Shown here: piece after piece, positions 8,210-17,214 of the stretch
Position numbering within the stretch: position 1 is the stretch's first letter
Layout: each line of letters starts with the position of its first letter
DNA from: Alistipes provencensis
GTDB taxonomy: Bacteria; Bacteroidota; Bacteroidia; Bacteroidales; Rikenellaceae
NCBI RefSeq assembly: GCF_900083545.1
Contig: NZ_LT559262.1
Span: 1,819,616-1,883,615, forward strand
DNA length: 64,000 nt
Reading direction: 5' to 3'
Notes under the pieces: model-generated
Seen by the model: only the letters and a program-made list of their open reading frames with translations
What the model was told of the DNA's origin: nothing
The model's database searches: none
Program-made: the position numbers and the translations under genes

Positions 8210-9145
8210 ATGAGCAAAACGCGCTATAATCTCGATCTGGTCTTCGCCAACGTCTTTTTCGGGGCGAATTTCTCGTTTTACGTCTCCCTCACGCGCAATT
8301 ACCTCGACTTCCAGCAGATCTTCATGCTTCAGGTGCTCTCGGCGGCGATTTTCTTCATCCCTTTCGCACTCTTCTCGCGCTACTCCTACCGCATTACATG
8401 GCGCGATGCGGGCAACATCCTGATCGTCACGCTGCTGATCGTCTACGGCTGGATGTACATGCTGCTCTGGGGATCGTCCTACACGACGCCCATCGACGCC
8501 TCGGTCATCGCTACGCTGGGGCCGGCCTTCACGCTGATCATGGACCACCTGATGCACCCGCGCAAGTATATCCGGGCCCGTGTCGTGGGTGTCGTCTGCG
8601 CGCTCGTCGGGGCCGCGATCCTGATCTTCAGCGACGGATTCTCGCTTACCCACGGCAGCCGGGCGCAGGGCAACCTCTTTGTGCTGGTGGCCGTGGTGGC
8701 CATCGCCATCAATACGGTGATCATCAAGCCGCAGCTCGAGAAACTGGGTACGCTGGTCGTGATGGGGTGGTACTACATCATCGGACTGGCCATCACGGCG
8801 CCCTTCTTCTGGAAATACATCGCCCACATACCCTTCCTGCGCCTGCCGCTCTATGCGCAGGCCGAACTGGGCTATATCCTGATTCTGGGCACCGTGCTGC
8901 CGATGTACCTGCTCTACCGCGGCACCGAGAAACTCACTTCCGTGCATACGGCCCTCTACCGCTACATCCAGCCCGTGATTGCAGGCATTCTGGCCATCAC
9001 GCGCGGTCAGGCGCATTTCAACGCGGCGAACATCACGGCGTCGGCCTTTATCTTCGCGGGGGTGGTGCTGGTGGTGATCGGCTATAAATACTATGTCCGC
9101 CACGGACTGCCGAAACTGCGCAGCGACGGGCGGCTCCAGCACTAA
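8210..9145 (+). CDS. EamA/DMT-family transporter
   Basis: Second carrier of the drug/metabolite superfamily, 311 aa, starting MSKTRYNLDLVFANVFFGAN. It shows two EamA repeats: the first includes SSYTTPIDASVIATLGPAF, the second starts near residue 155 (GNLFVLVAVVAIAINTVI) and includes YRGTEKLTSVHTALYRYIQP. It lies divergently from a similar transporter across the REPIN-like element. The two are clearly related in motif order but well diverged, so this is an old paralogous pair or independent family members. The 3' end overlaps the converging thioesterase gene by 4 nt. The substrate is unknown. Confidence 0.88.
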   Translation: MSKTRYNLDLVFANVFFGANFSFYVSLTRNYLDFQQIFMLQVLSAAIFFIPFALFSRYSYRITWRDAGNILIVTLLIVYGWMYMLLWGSSYTTPIDASVIATLGPAFTLIMDHLMHPRKYIRARVVGVVCALVGAAILIFSDGFSLTHGSRAQGNLFVLVAVVAIAINTVIIKPQLEKLGTLVVMGWYYIIGLAITAPFFWKYIAHIPFLRLPLYAQAELGYILILGTVLPMYLLYRGTEKLTSVHTALYRYIQPVIAGILAITRGQAHFNAANITASAFIFAGVVLVVIGYKYYVRHGLPKLRSDGRLQH

Positions 9146-9537
9146 TCCGCGAGGAGCCGTTCGCGCCACCCGGCGGGCACGGGCTCGCTCTGCTGCCGGG
9201 CGAAATCGAAGACGACCATCACCGAGCGGCTTTCGCTGCGGACCTCGCCGCCGACCGACAACCGCTGAAGCAGCGTCAGGCTCTTCGTGCCCACCCGTTC
9301 GCAGGTGGTCGTCACGCGCACGGGGTCGTGCATCCGCACCTGTCCCATGTAGGAGGTCGAGGTCGAGACCGTGAGGATGCGCAGGTCACCCAGCAGCACC
9401 TCCGCGCCCAGTATCTTTTCGTAATACTCCATCTTGCCCACGTCGAAATACATCTGCTGCGAGACGTTGTTCACATGCTGGAACGGGTCGATGTCCGAGA
9501 ATCGTTTCTGAATGGGGGTTTCGAGTATGCGGGCCAT
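9142..9537 (-). CDS. Acyl-CoA thioesterase, hot-dog fold (YbgC-like)
   Basis: Small hot-dog-fold thioesterase of 131 aa. The N-terminal signature QKRFSDIDPFQHVNNVSQQMYFD contains the Asp and the HVNN pattern of the 4-hydroxybenzoyl-CoA thioesterase/YbgC group. It should hydrolyse an acyl-CoA or acyl-ACP, and the chain length is not predictable. It lies 1 nt downstream of the TsaC/Sua5 gene on the same strand, so the two are very likely co-transcribed with the VOC gene further upstream. Confidence 0.85.
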   Translation of the reverse strand: MARILETPIQKRFSDIDPFQHVNNVSQQMYFDVGKMEYYEKILGAEVLLGDLRILTVSTSTSYMGQVRMHDPVRVTTTCERVGTKSLTLLQRLSVGGEVRSESRSVMVVFDFARQQSEPVPAGWRERLLAD

Positions 9538-9538
9538 C

Positions 9539-10120
9539 TTATTCGCGGATGATTTTCACCTCGCCGCCTTCGCCGAACGCGATGATCGACGAGGCTTTGC
9601 GGGTCGGTTTGCCTTCGAAACGGGGGTTGACGACGAAATCCACGCCGTCGACGATCTCCTTCGCCACATCCTGCAATCCCACGGGCGTCGCTTCGCCCGA
9701 GATGTTGGCCGAGGTCGAGACGATCGGCTTTTTGAGGGCGGCGAGCATCCGGCGGCAGAATTCGTGGTCGGGGATGCGTACGCCGAGCGTCCCCTCCTCG
9801 GGGATGAGGTTTTCGGCCACCCCCACGGCACCCGGCAGGATGGCCGTCAGGGGGCTGGTCGCCAGCTCCATCACTTCGAAAGCGACTCCCGGGGCTTTGT
9901 TGACATAACGCACGGTCATGTCGGTCGAGGCGCACAGCACCAGCATCGATTTCTTGTTCTCGCTGCGCTTGAGACGGTAGATGCGCTCCACGGCGGCGGC
10001 GGAAGTGGCGTCGCAGCCCAGCCCCCAGACCGTATCGGTGGGGTAGAGGATGATCCCGCCCCCGCGCATGACGCGCACGGCTTCGTCGACCTCCTTCTGT
10101 ATGTCGGTAGGATTTTGCAT
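9539..10120 (-). CDS. L-threonylcarbamoyladenylate synthase (TsaC/Sua5/YrdC)
   Basis: It makes threonylcarbamoyl-AMP from Thr, bicarbonate and ATP, the first step of t6A37 tRNA modification. The protein has 193 aa starting MQNPTDIQKEVDEAVRVMRG. YrdC motifs: GGIILYPTDTVWGLGCDATS near residues 19-38, then KRSENKKSMLVLC, TAILPGA, LGVRIPDH and STSANISGE. The single-domain length means it lacks the Sua5 C-terminal domain. An upstream in-frame extension would run into the VOC gene and shows no homology. It lies 2 nt downstream of the VOC gene. Confidence 0.93.
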   Translation of the reverse strand: MQNPTDIQKEVDEAVRVMRGGGIILYPTDTVWGLGCDATSAAAVERIYRLKRSENKKSMLVLCASTDMTVRYVNKAPGVAFEVMELATSPLTAILPGAVGVAENLIPEEGTLGVRIPDHEFCRRMLAALKKPIVSTSANISGEATPVGLQDVAKEIVDGVDFVVNPRFEGKPTRKASSIIAFGEGGEVKIIRE

Positions 10121-10122
10121 GG

Positions 10123-10500
10123 CTATTTGACGGGCAGGATTTCGATCCAGTAATCGTCCGGGTCGTTGATGAAGTAGAGTCCCATGGAGTGGTTCTCGTA
10201 GCAGACGCAGCCCATCGAGCGGTGGTATTCGCGGATGGCGTCGTAGTCGCCCGCCACGCGCATGCAGAGGTGGCTTTCGTTCTCGCCCAGCTCGTAGGGC
10301 AGGGTGTGGTCGCGCAGCCACGTCAGCTCGAGGCGGAACGGGGTCTGCCCGTCGCCGAGGTAGACCAGCGTGAACGATCCGTCGGAGGCCTCCTTGCGGC
10401 CGACCTCCTTCAGCCCGAGCGCCTTGTCGTAGAAGTCGAGGCTGCGTGCGAGGTCCGTGACGTTGATGTTGAAATGGTCGAAACGGCTTTTGATTTCCAT
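10123..10500 (-). CDS. VOC-superfamily protein (glyoxalase-like)
   Basis: Single vicinal-oxygen-chelate domain protein, 125 aa. Metal-ligand-like positions are visible in FDHFNINVTDLARSLDFYDKAL (His), RLELTWL (Glu), ESHLCMRV (His) and DDYWIEILP (Glu). This is the four-ligand pattern of lactoylglutathione lyase. Bacteroidota lack glutathione in general, so methylglyoxal chemistry here is uncertain; an epimerase-like or other VOC role is possible. It heads the three-gene minus-strand set with the TsaC/Sua5 and thioesterase genes. Confidence 0.82.
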   Translation of the reverse strand: MEIKSRFDHFNINVTDLARSLDFYDKALGLKEVGRKEASDGSFTLVYLGDGQTPFRLELTWLRDHTLPYELGENESHLCMRVAGDYDAIREYHRSMGCVCYENHSMGLYFINDPDDYWIEILPVK

Positions 10501-10583
10501 ATTCTATAAGGTATTATACGGCGCAAAATTACATAAATATAGTGAAATATCGTCCCTCCCGCCGATATTTCTTTGTCCGGGGG

Positions 10584-10614
10584 TTTGGATGCTCCGTTTT
10601 TTTATTTACTTTTG
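10584..10614 (+). promoter_or_regulatory. Promoter of the sialate O-acetylesterase gene
   Basis: TTTG (10584-10587), 19 nt, then TACTTTTG (10607-10614), matching the Bacteroidota TTTG/TAnnTTTG promoter with consensus spacing. The ATG is 31 nt downstream of the -7 box. Confidence 0.75.
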
Positions 10615-10644
10615 TCTTTACCAATACTTAAACGATTAAGCTAT

Positions 10645-12198
10645 ATGAAAAAGCTTTCCTTTGTGCTTGTTGCCGTGTGTGCGCTCCTCGCAGGCTGTTC
10701 CTCGGATGAGAGTGGTCCGGGTGAAGACGGGGTTGACGGGACTTTCGAGCTGCACAGTTTTCTGCAGGACGGCATGGTGATCCAGCAGAACCAGCCGTTC
10801 CGTCTGTGGGGCAGGGCGTCCGCCGCCAATGTGAAGATCTCCGCGAAAGCGAGCTGGGCCCGGCAGGAATACACCTGCAAGGCCGATGCGAACGCCACAT
10901 GGGTGCTGGAGATTCCGGTGCCTGCGGCGCCTTCGGACGGAGCCCCGCAGTCGATTGTGATCTCCACGCCGCTCCAGCGGAACGTTTTGCGCGACCTGCT
11001 GATCGGCGAGGTGTGGGTCTTGGGCGGACAGTCCAACATGGCCTTTGCCATGAATCAGGTGCTCAACGCCGCTGCCGAGATCAGCGCGGCGAACTATCCG
11101 AGCATCCGCTTTTTCACCGTGCAGCCTTCGAACGAGGCCCGGCCGATCTTCGACTGGCGCGACATGCCCGAACCCTATGGCAAATGGTACTCCACGAGCC
11201 CTGCGACGGCCGGGGCCCAGAGTGCCGTGGGCTACTACTTCGGGCTGATGCTCCACCGGGAGTTGGGCGTGCCCGTCGGGCTGGTCAACACCTCCAACGG
11301 CGGTGCCTCGGCGCAGGCCTATACGCCGATCGAGGCCCTGAAGGCCGACAGCCGGCTGAAGACGACTTTCGTCGATCCCTACACGGCCGATCCCGATATG
11401 AACGTGTTGCTGCGTCCTGCCGAGCTCTACAACAGTATGGTCTATCCGCTGCTGCGGCTGTCGACCCGCGGCGTGGTGTGGTATCAGGGCGAGGGCAACT
11501 GGAACAACTACGATATCTATCCCCTGCTGATCAAAACGCTTATCAACGAATGGCGGCGCAATTTCGCCAACGAACGGATGCCGTTCTATTATGTGCAGAT
11601 CGCTCCGTGGGGCTTCGATCAGAACACCGCCTCAAAGGATTGGTTCTACACCCAGAGCGAGGCTATCGGTTACGCCTATATGCGCGAGGCGCAGGCGCTG
11701 ACCCGCGAGCAGGTTTCCAATTCGGGCATGGCCGTGACGATGGACGTAGGCGATCCCGATGACATCCACCCCACGAACAAACGCCCCGTCGGCGAACGTC
11801 TGGCGCGTCTGGCGCTCAACCAGACCTATGGCCGCAGCGATGTGGCGTGCCTCGGGCCGCGCTACAACAGTCTGAAGGTCGAGAACGGCGTGGTGAAGCT
11901 CCTCTTCGACAACGCCGAGGGGCTGAAGACCAACGACGGACAGGCCCCCAAGCATTTCTATGTGGCTGCCGCTGCCGGACGGAGCCATCGGTTCTATCCC
12001 GCCGCGGCCGAGATTCACGGCTCGGAGGTGTGGCTCACCTGCCCCGATGTGGTGACGGCTTCGACCACGGCCGCCGACGTGGCCGTGCGTTACGCTTTCC
12101 TGCTCTATCCGATGACCAACCTCGAAAACGGGGCCGGGCTCCCTGCCGAACCTTTCCGCACCGACCCTTGGTCCACGGACATCAGTTATGTCTATTAG
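10645..12198 (+). CDS. Sialate O-acetylesterase lipoprotein (SASA family)
   Basis: Predicted surface or periplasmic lipoprotein esterase that removes O-acetyl groups from sialic acids or other acetylated host or plant sugars. The protein has 517 aa. The signal ends in the lipobox LLAGC followed by SSDESG, with an acidic stretch that in Bacteroidota favours surface export. Catalytic motifs: GGQSNM with nucleophile Ser at about residue 130, GVVWYQGEGN, and DPDDIHP with His about 375. It stands alone between unrelated genes, not in a sialidase cluster. The start is the ATG giving the lipoprotein signal; the upstream in-frame reading crosses the promoter. Confidence 0.9.
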   Translation: MKKLSFVLVAVCALLAGCSSDESGPGEDGVDGTFELHSFLQDGMVIQQNQPFRLWGRASAANVKISAKASWARQEYTCKADANATWVLEIPVPAAPSDGAPQSIVISTPLQRNVLRDLLIGEVWVLGGQSNMAFAMNQVLNAAAEISAANYPSIRFFTVQPSNEARPIFDWRDMPEPYGKWYSTSPATAGAQSAVGYYFGLMLHRELGVPVGLVNTSNGGASAQAYTPIEALKADSRLKTTFVDPYTADPDMNVLLRPAELYNSMVYPLLRLSTRGVVWYQGEGNWNNYDIYPLLIKTLINEWRRNFANERMPFYYVQIAPWGFDQNTASKDWFYTQSEAIGYAYMREAQALTREQVSNSGMAVTMDVGDPDDIHPTNKRPVGERLARLALNQTYGRSDVACLGPRYNSLKVENGVVKLLFDNAEGLKTNDGQAPKHFYVAAAAGRSHRFYPAAAEIHGSEVWLTCPDVVTASTTAADVAVRYAFLLYPMTNLENGAGLPAEPFRTDPWSTDISYVY

Positions 12199-12254
12199 CG
12201 GGTCCGGGACGAATATTTTTGAAAAAGATTACCGTTTTTTTATTCCGAATTTTA

Positions 12255-12262
12255 TACCTTTG
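12255..12262 (+). promoter_or_regulatory. -7 box of the YebC gene
   Basis: TACCTTTG, a perfect -7 consensus, 37 nt before the ATG at 12300. No TTTG at the right distance upstream; the region there is a T-run. Confidence 0.5.
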
Positions 12263-12299
12263 CACCACGAAAGAAAAAAACTGAAAAAACGATAATCGT

Positions 12300-13025
12300 A
12301 TGGGAAGAGCCTTTGAGTATCGCAAAGCGCGAAAAATGAAGCGTTGGGGCCATATGGCCCGAGTCTTCACCAAGTTGGGGAAAGAGATCGAGATCGCCGT
12401 CAAAGCCGGAGGTCCCGATCCGTCGGCCAACACCCGCCTGCGCATTCTGATCCAGAACGCCAAGGCCGAGAACATGCCCAAGGAGAACGTCGAGCGTGCC
12501 ATCAAGCGTGCCACCGAGAAGGACGCCGCCGACTACAAGGAGGTGATTTACGAGGGATATGGTCCCAACGGCATTGCATTCTTGGTCGAGACCGCCACGG
12601 ACAATACCAACCGCACGGTAGCCAACGTGCGCATGTACTTCAACAAGTGCGGCGGCACGCTGGGCAACAGCGGCTCGGTGGGCTTCATGTTCGACCACAA
12701 GTGCGTCTTCAAGTTCAAAGCCGCCTCGGAGGTTGATCCCGAGGAGCTGGAGTTGGAGATGATCGACCTTGGTGTCGACGAGTTCTACCCCGAGGAGGAC
12801 GGCATCACGGTCTACGCTCCCTATGAGTCTTTCGGCGCCATCCAGAAGTGGCTCGACGACAAGGGTTTCGAAATCGTCTCCGGAGAGTCGGTGCGCATCC
12901 CGACCGACGTGAAGGAGCTCGATGCCGAAGGCCGCGAATCGGTCGAGAAGCTGGTCGAGAAGCTCGAGGAGGACGACGATGTGGTGAACGTATATCACAC
13001 CATGAAGGAGGCCGACGAAGAGTAG
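12300..13025 (+). CDS. YebC/PmpR/TACO1-family protein
   Basis: The family is annotated as a transcription regulator. Recent knowledge of the family also places some members at the ribosome, relieving stalls. The protein has 241 aa. It begins MGRAFEYRKARKMKRWGHMA with the conserved basic N-terminus, followed by RVFTKLGKEIEIAVKAGGPD, NIPKENVERAI-like wording (NMPKENVERAIKRA), YEGYGPNGIAFLVETATDN and GGTLGNSGSVGFMF. The C-terminal quarter is acidic (EKLEEDDDVVNVYHTM). Length and order of motifs are standard. It is monocistronic, with its own -7 box and a long non-coding stretch downstream. Confidence 0.93.
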   Translation: MGRAFEYRKARKMKRWGHMARVFTKLGKEIEIAVKAGGPDPSANTRLRILIQNAKAENMPKENVERAIKRATEKDAADYKEVIYEGYGPNGIAFLVETATDNTNRTVANVRMYFNKCGGTLGNSGSVGFMFDHKCVFKFKAASEVDPEELELEMIDLGVDEFYPEEDGITVYAPYESFGAIQKWLDDKGFEIVSGESVRIPTDVKELDAEGRESVEKLVEKLEEDDDVVNVYHTMKEADEE

Positions 13026-13338
13026 TTTTCGATTCTCACGGGCACCTTTCGCCCTGCCTTGTCCGGCCCGAACTGCGTTATGTCGAAATCTGCTCCGCGA
13101 TAATCAAAAACCGGGTTCGTGTATCCCGCTTGGCAAAAAAGGCGTCAAGAAAGATGCGGACTAAAAGCGCGAGCGGAGGGGACGGTTTGCTTGCAAACCC
13201 GCGAATAGTCGCCCGGAGCCAGCGTTAGACCGCGTCTTTTAGGCTTTTTTGTCCGCGGGTCGGTTTTTGCGCCGCTTTTTGCCGATCAAAAAGCGGTATA
13301 ATCTCAGCGTCGAAGGCGCGGGGAACAAGTCGTAGGGG
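13026..13338. other. Non-coding stretch between converging genes
   Basis: About 310 bases without a credible gene. The right part contains GGACTAAAAG near 13155 and its near mirror CTTTTAGG near 13239, around a GC-rich centre, followed by T-runs. This could form a long imperfect hairpin or be an old repeat remnant. The left part (13061-13120) loosely resembles the mreB-mreC spacer (see 18235-18439), sharing AAATCTGCTCC and neighbouring words. No simple intrinsic terminator is obvious. Confidence 0.4.
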
Positions 13339-13992
13339 CTATTCGAACCTTACGAATCGTTCGCTGCCGGTCAGGCAGAACGGACAGTAATAGTCGCGGT
13401 ATTCCGCCGCATAGAGGTTGCCGCACTCCGGGCATACGAAGAACCGGCAGTTGTCCGGATGATGCCTTCCGATGCGCCGGCAATACTCCATCAGAGCGGC
13501 ATTCCGCCGGTCCGAGGCGGCGGCCCGGGCCAGTATCCGCGCCGCATAGCGGTTGCCTTTTCGCATCGCGCGGTCGATCTCCGCGCCCTGCCGTTTGCCG
13601 AGGCTCCGGAGTTCGCAGGCGATGCTCCGTTCCAGATTGTCGTCGGTTGTGCCTCCGAAGAGGATGATCCGGGCCGGGGGCGTGTAGTTGCCGCCCAGAT
13701 GTACGATGACCTCCGCGCAGTCGTGCTCCTGCAACCGCTCGGAGAAGGCCATGGCCCGGAACAGCCGTTCGGCATCCCGGCGGGATTCCCCGGCGGCGAT
13801 TGCGGCGAAGTTGTCGTACTGCACCGACTTGACGTGCTTGCGGCGGCAGCAGGCGTCGAGGTCCGCGAGCGTCTCGCTCCACGGCGATGCCTGCGGCACG
13901 CGGGGTGTGCGCGTGGCCGCGCAGTACAGCCAGACGAGGATGCCGGCCGATGCCGCGAACAGCAGGAGTATCAGGACCAAACGCAGTTTCAT
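13339..13992 (-). CDS. Membrane-anchored rubrerythrin-like protein
   Basis: The protein has 217 aa. An N-terminal membrane segment (MKLRLVLILLLFAASAGIL) is followed by a four-helix ferritin-like region (about residues 35-170) and a C-terminal rubredoxin-like zinc/iron knuckle, CPECGNLY...YYCPFC. The helix pair around YDNFAAIA and RLFRAMAFSERL aligns with rubrerythrin, including LGG after the second helix. In my by-eye alignment some expected ferroxidase ligands are changed (Glu to Lys before YDNFA, and His to Gln after SER), so diiron peroxidase activity is doubtful. The start is the ATG directly before the membrane segment. It could instead be an electron-transfer or structural relative. Confidence 0.7.
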   Translation of the reverse strand: MKLRLVLILLLFAASAGILVWLYCAATRTPRVPQASPWSETLADLDACCRRKHVKSVQYDNFAAIAAGESRRDAERLFRAMAFSERLQEHDCAEVIVHLGGNYTPPARIILFGGTTDDNLERSIACELRSLGKRQGAEIDRAMRKGNRYAARILARAAASDRRNAALMEYCRRIGRHHPDNCRFFVCPECGNLYAAEYRDYYCPFCLTGSERFVRFE

Positions 13993-14092
13993 GGTGTCGT
14001 ACGATTGAGGGAGAACACGGATCGGGAGGTGCATTTTTTATGCCAACGGAGGGCCTTTTCATCCGCCGCCGGGGGATTTTTCGCCCGGAGGC

Positions 14093-14123
14093 TTTGGATT
14101 TCGGATTTCAAACCCTATATTTG
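14093..14123 (+). promoter_or_regulatory. Promoter of the small lipoprotein gene
   Basis: TTTG (14093-14096), 19 nt, TATATTTG (14116-14123): a full match to the Bacteroidota promoter in sequence and spacing, 40 nt before the ATG. Confidence 0.78.
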
Positions 14124-14163
14124 TGAGCCGCCGCGGAAACCAGATGCGGGGCGGGTGAAACGT

Positions 14164-14613
14164 ATGAAACGGGGACTGAGATTCTGTGTCATTGCGGCGC
14201 TGGCTTTCCTGATGGCCGGCTGCGGCAGTAAAGATAAAAAGGAAGATACCACCAATTACGATGGCTGGATGCTCTCGCGCTGGAACGGCGGTACGGAGCT
14301 CTCCGGCAAGGTTTACTTGCAGCTCAACGCCGACAGGACCTTCTCGCTTTACCAGAGCATCGACGTGCCCGGATACCGGAAGCTGACGGGCACTTATACC
14401 ATCGAAGGAGGAGTCCTTTCGGGGATTTATTCCGATGATATGCCGTGGGAAAGCAGCTATGTGATCGAGAAGCGGACGAAGACCGAGCTGCAGTTGCGCT
14501 CGGAAACGGATGTCGTTTCAATCTATACCGCCGTTGAGGTCCCCGCCTATGTGAAGGACGGCGTCGTGGCCTCCGGCGTGCGCTCGTCGGGAGCGGAAAA
14601 GCCGTTCCTCTGA
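14164..14613 (+). CDS. Small lipoprotein, lipocalin-like
   Basis: The protein has 149 aa. Signal peptide MKRGLRFCVIAALAFLMAGC with a lipobox MAGC, then GSKDKKEDT. The mature part reads as a short beta-rich domain: YLQLNADRTFSLYQ, KLTGTYTIEGGVLSGIYSD, and SSYVIEKRTKTELQLRSE. This is the pattern of the Bacteroidales lipocalin-like lipoproteins, with a fill-in strand and a Gly-rich turn. Role unknown. A consensus promoter lies in front and a strong terminator after it, so it is a single-gene unit. The GTG upstream was rejected because the ATG gives the better signal peptide. Confidence 0.7.
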   Translation: MKRGLRFCVIAALAFLMAGCGSKDKKEDTTNYDGWMLSRWNGGTELSGKVYLQLNADRTFSLYQSIDVPGYRKLTGTYTIEGGVLSGIYSDDMPWESSYVIEKRTKTELQLRSETDVVSIYTAVEVPAYVKDGVVASGVRSSGAEKPFL

Positions 14614-14633
14614 TAACCGGCTCCGGAAAAATG

Positions 14634-14669
14634 AAAAGCGGATTCTCTCACGAGAGAATCCGCTTTTTT
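14634..14669. terminator. Bidirectional terminator between the lipoprotein gene and pgi
   Basis: Perfect 16-bp stem: left arm 14634-14649 (AAAAGCGGATTCTCTC), 2-nt AC centre, right arm 14652-14667, with A and T runs at the ends. It serves both converging genes. Confidence 0.92.
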
Positions 14670-14684
14670 CGTAATGCCGGCGGG

Positions 14685-16016
14685 TTACAGCCGGGCCTTG
14701 ATGGCTTTCGAAGCCTCCTCGTAGCCGGGCTTGTCCAGCAGGGCGAACATGTTCTTCTTGTACGCCTCGACACCGGGCTGGTCGAAGGGATTCACGCCCA
14801 GAATATAGCCGCTGATGCCGCACGCCTTCTCGAAGAAGTAGAGCAGGCCGCCGATCGTCCGGGCCGAGATTTCGGGAATTTCGATGCGGATGTTCGGAAC
14901 CCCGCCGTCGATGTGAGCCAGTTGCACGCCCAGTTCGGCCATGCGGTTGACCTCCGAAATGCGCTTTCCGGCAAGGAAGTTCAGTCCGTCGAGATTTTCC
15001 TTGTCGGCTTCGATAACGACCTTGGCTGCGGGTTTGGCTACCGAGATGATCGTCTCGAAGAGCGTGCGCTCGCCGTCCTGAATGTACTGGCCCATCGAGT
15101 GCAGATCGGCCGTCAGCGTGACGCTCGCCGGGAAGATGCCCTTGCCCTGTTTGCCCTCGCTCTCGCCGTAGAGCTGCTTCCACCACTCGTTGACATACTG
15201 CAATTTAGGCTCGTATGAACCCAGAATCTCGATCTTCTTGCCTCCCTCGTAAAGCAGGTTGCGCACGGCGGCGTAGATGGCTGCGGGATTCTCCTTGAAA
15301 GGCACGCCTTCGGCCGTGGCCTTCTCCATCTCCTGCGCGCCGTGTACGAGCGCCGCGATGTCCACTCCGGCGGCAGCCAGCGGCAGCAGCCCCACGGGGG
15401 TCAGCACCGAGAAACGTCCGCCCACGTCGTCGGGAATGACGAACGTCGGATAGCCCTCCTGCGTGGCGAGGGTCTTGAGTGCCCCGCGCGCCTTGTCGGT
15501 GATGGCCACGATGCGCTCTGCCGCCTCCTTCTTGCCGTAGCGCTTCTCGATCTCGGCTTTGATCAGGCGGAAGGCGATGGCCGGTTCGGTCGTCGTGCCC
15601 GACTTGGAAATCACGATGGCGGCGATCGAGTGCTCCTTCACGGCGTCGAGCAGTTCAGCGGTGTAATCCTCCGAGATGTTCTGTCCGGCGAAGAGAACCG
15701 TAGGGAATTTCTGCTCCTTGTGCAGGAGTTTGAACGGATCGGCCATGGCTTCGAGTACGGCCTTGGCGCCGAGGTACGAGCCGCCGATGCCGATGCAGAT
15801 CACCACGTCGGCCTTGGCGCGCAGCTTCGCGGCCTGCTCTTCGATGGCCTTGATCTCGGCCTCCGAGATCGACGAGGGGAGCTTCACCCAACCCAGAAAG
15901 TCGTTTCCGGCGCCTTTGCCCGAGTGCAGCAGGGCGTTGGCGGCCTGTGCCTTGGCCTCGATGTCGGCCGTGAGGGCGACACCCGCTTTGGCAATGTCTA
16001 ATTTCAGTGTTTCCAT
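14685..16016 (-). CDS. pgi: Glucose-6-phosphate isomerase
   Basis: It interconverts glucose 6-phosphate and fructose 6-phosphate. The protein has 443 aa, the usual length of the shorter bacterial form. Motifs: [67 protein letters not shown] wording ([16 protein letters not shown]) and the C-terminal [18 protein letters not shown] with the active-site Lys region. It lies 7 nt downstream of gpsA on the same strand, and the pair is probably one transcript. Confidence 0.96.
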   Translation of the reverse strand: METLKLDIAKAGVALTADIEAKAQAANALLHSGKGAGNDFLGWVKLPSSISEAEIKAIEEQAAKLRAKADVVICIGIGGSYLGAKAVLEAMADPFKLLHKEQKFPTVLFAGQNISEDYTAELLDAVKEHSIAAIVISKSGTTTEPAIAFRLIKAEIEKRYGKKEAAERIVAITDKARGALKTLATQEGYPTFVIPDDVGGRFSVLTPVGLLPLAAAGVDIAALVHGAQEMEKATAEGVPFKENPAAIYAAVRNLLYEGGKKIEILGSYEPKLQYVNEWWKQLYGESEGKQGKGIFPASVTLTADLHSMGQYIQDGERTLFETIISVAKPAAKVVIEADKENLDGLNFLAGKRISEVNRMAELGVQLAHIDGGVPNIRIEIPEISARTIGGLLYFFEKACGISGYILGVNPFDQPGVEAYKKNMFALLDKPGYEEASKAIKARL

Positions 16017-16023
16017 ATCTTTG

Positions 16024-17031
16024 TCAGATTAATTTGGTAGTCAGTTCCTGCATGCATCGGCGGGCCGAGGCGCCCTCGTAGAGCACGCGGTAAACCATCC
16101 CGGCGATGGGCATGTCGACCTTGTGGCGGGCGTTGATGTGGCGGATGCAGTCGGCGGCGAAATAGCCTTCGGCGACCATCGTCATCTCGTTCAGGGCGCT
16201 TTTCACCGTGCAGCCGTGGCCGATCAGCAGACCCAGCCGCCGGTTGCGGCTGTAGACCGAGTAGCAGGTCACCAGCAGATCGCCCAGATAGGCCGAAACC
16301 TGCGTGTCGCGCCTGTCGGGATAGCTCTCTTCGAGGAAGCGGGTCATCTCGCCCGCCGAGTTGGCGATCAGCACCGCCAGAAAATTATCGCCGTAGCCCA
16401 GTCCGACGGCCAGCCCGACGGCCAAGGCGTAGATGTTCTTCAGGATGGCGCCGTACTCGATGCCGTAGAGGTCCGTGGAGTAGCTGAGGCGGATGTTCCC
16501 GCCGGCGAACTTCTCGCCGATGCGCTGCGCGTTTTCGGGATCGGTGCAGACGATGGTCAGGTAGGAGAGTTTCCCGCGCGAGACCTCCTCGGCGTGCGAG
16601 GGGCCGGTGACGAGCCCGATCTGCCTGTACGACAATTCGTAATGGTCGTGGATGTACTCCACGACGGTCTGGTAGTCGCCCGGGACGATGCCCTTGATGG
16701 CCGAGACGATGAATTTGTCGCGGAGCGGGACGGTCAGCGGGGCGAGGAAATTCTTGAGGTAGGCCGACGGAGTGGCCAGTATCACGATGTCGGCGTCGCA
16801 CACCACGGCGTCGAGGTCGTCCGAAGGGGCTATGCAGTCGCGGTCGAACTCCATGTCGCTCAGGTAGCGGGGGTTGCGGCCTTCGGTGCGCAGCGATTCG
16901 AGCACCTCGGGATTGCGGACATACCATCCGACGCGCTGTCCGTTCGCCGTGAGCAGGCCGACGATGGCCGTCGCCCAACTGCCGTAGCCGATGACCGCGC
17001 AGCGGGCGCCGGTTCCGATTTTGTATTCCAT
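16024..17031 (-). CDS. gpsA: Glycerol-3-phosphate dehydrogenase [NAD(P)+]
   Basis: It reduces dihydroxyacetone phosphate to sn-glycerol 3-phosphate for phospholipid synthesis. The protein has 335 aa. The N-terminal dinucleotide site reads [17 protein letters not shown], with the usual GxGxxxTA slightly varied to GYGSWATA. Further motifs are [17 protein letters not shown] (the family has GP[ST]HAEEV), [27 protein letters not shown] and the catalytic-domain tail. It is upstream of pgi with a 7-nt gap, linking triose phosphate to lipid and sugar metabolism. Confidence 0.95.
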   Translation of the reverse strand: MEYKIGTGARCAVIGYGSWATAIVGLLTANGQRVGWYVRNPEVLESLRTEGRNPRYLSDMEFDRDCIAPSDDLDAVVCDADIVILATPSAYLKNFLAPLTVPLRDKFIVSAIKGIVPGDYQTVVEYIHDHYELSYRQIGLVTGPSHAEEVSRGKLSYLTIVCTDPENAQRIGEKFAGGNIRLSYSTDLYGIEYGAILKNIYALAVGLAVGLGYGDNFLAVLIANSAGEMTRFLEESYPDRRDTQVSAYLGDLLVTCYSVYSRNRRLGLLIGHGCTVKSALNEMTMVAEGYFAADCIRHINARHKVDMPIAGMVYRVLYEGASARRCMQELTTKLI

Positions 17032-17054
17032 GCGGAGTTTCAGTTTTTCGACTA

Positions 17055-17062
17055 CAAATGTA
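17055..17062 (-). promoter_or_regulatory. -7 box of gpsA-pgi
   Basis: Minus strand TACATTTG, a perfect -7 match 24 nt before the gpsA ATG. The nearest TTTG upstream (17087-17090) is 24 nt away, a little far for consensus. Confidence 0.55.
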
Positions 17063-17109
17063 AATAAAAAAAATTAGAATAAAATACAAAAATTTCCGGG
17101 GCTTTTTAG

Positions 17110-17117
17110 TACCTTTG
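17110..17117 (+). promoter_or_regulatory. -7 box of the mreB operon
   Basis: TACCTTTG, a perfect -7 match, about 97 nt before the mreB ATG. The -33 region has no clear TTTG. It is divergent from the gpsA box 48 nt away. Confidence 0.5.
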
Positions 17118-17214
17118 TCCGGATGCGTGGCCGCCCCGGCGACGGGGTGGTGAGGTATCCGCGTATTTAGCTGAAATTAAAGTATTTTACGAAATAATTG
17201 GGTGTTGTAGCCTT

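Noticed and set aside
8065..8217. N-terminal extension of the minus-strand EamA transporter
   Set aside because: The extra residues are the translation of the palindromic repeat; the membrane protein begins naturally at the ATG at 8064.
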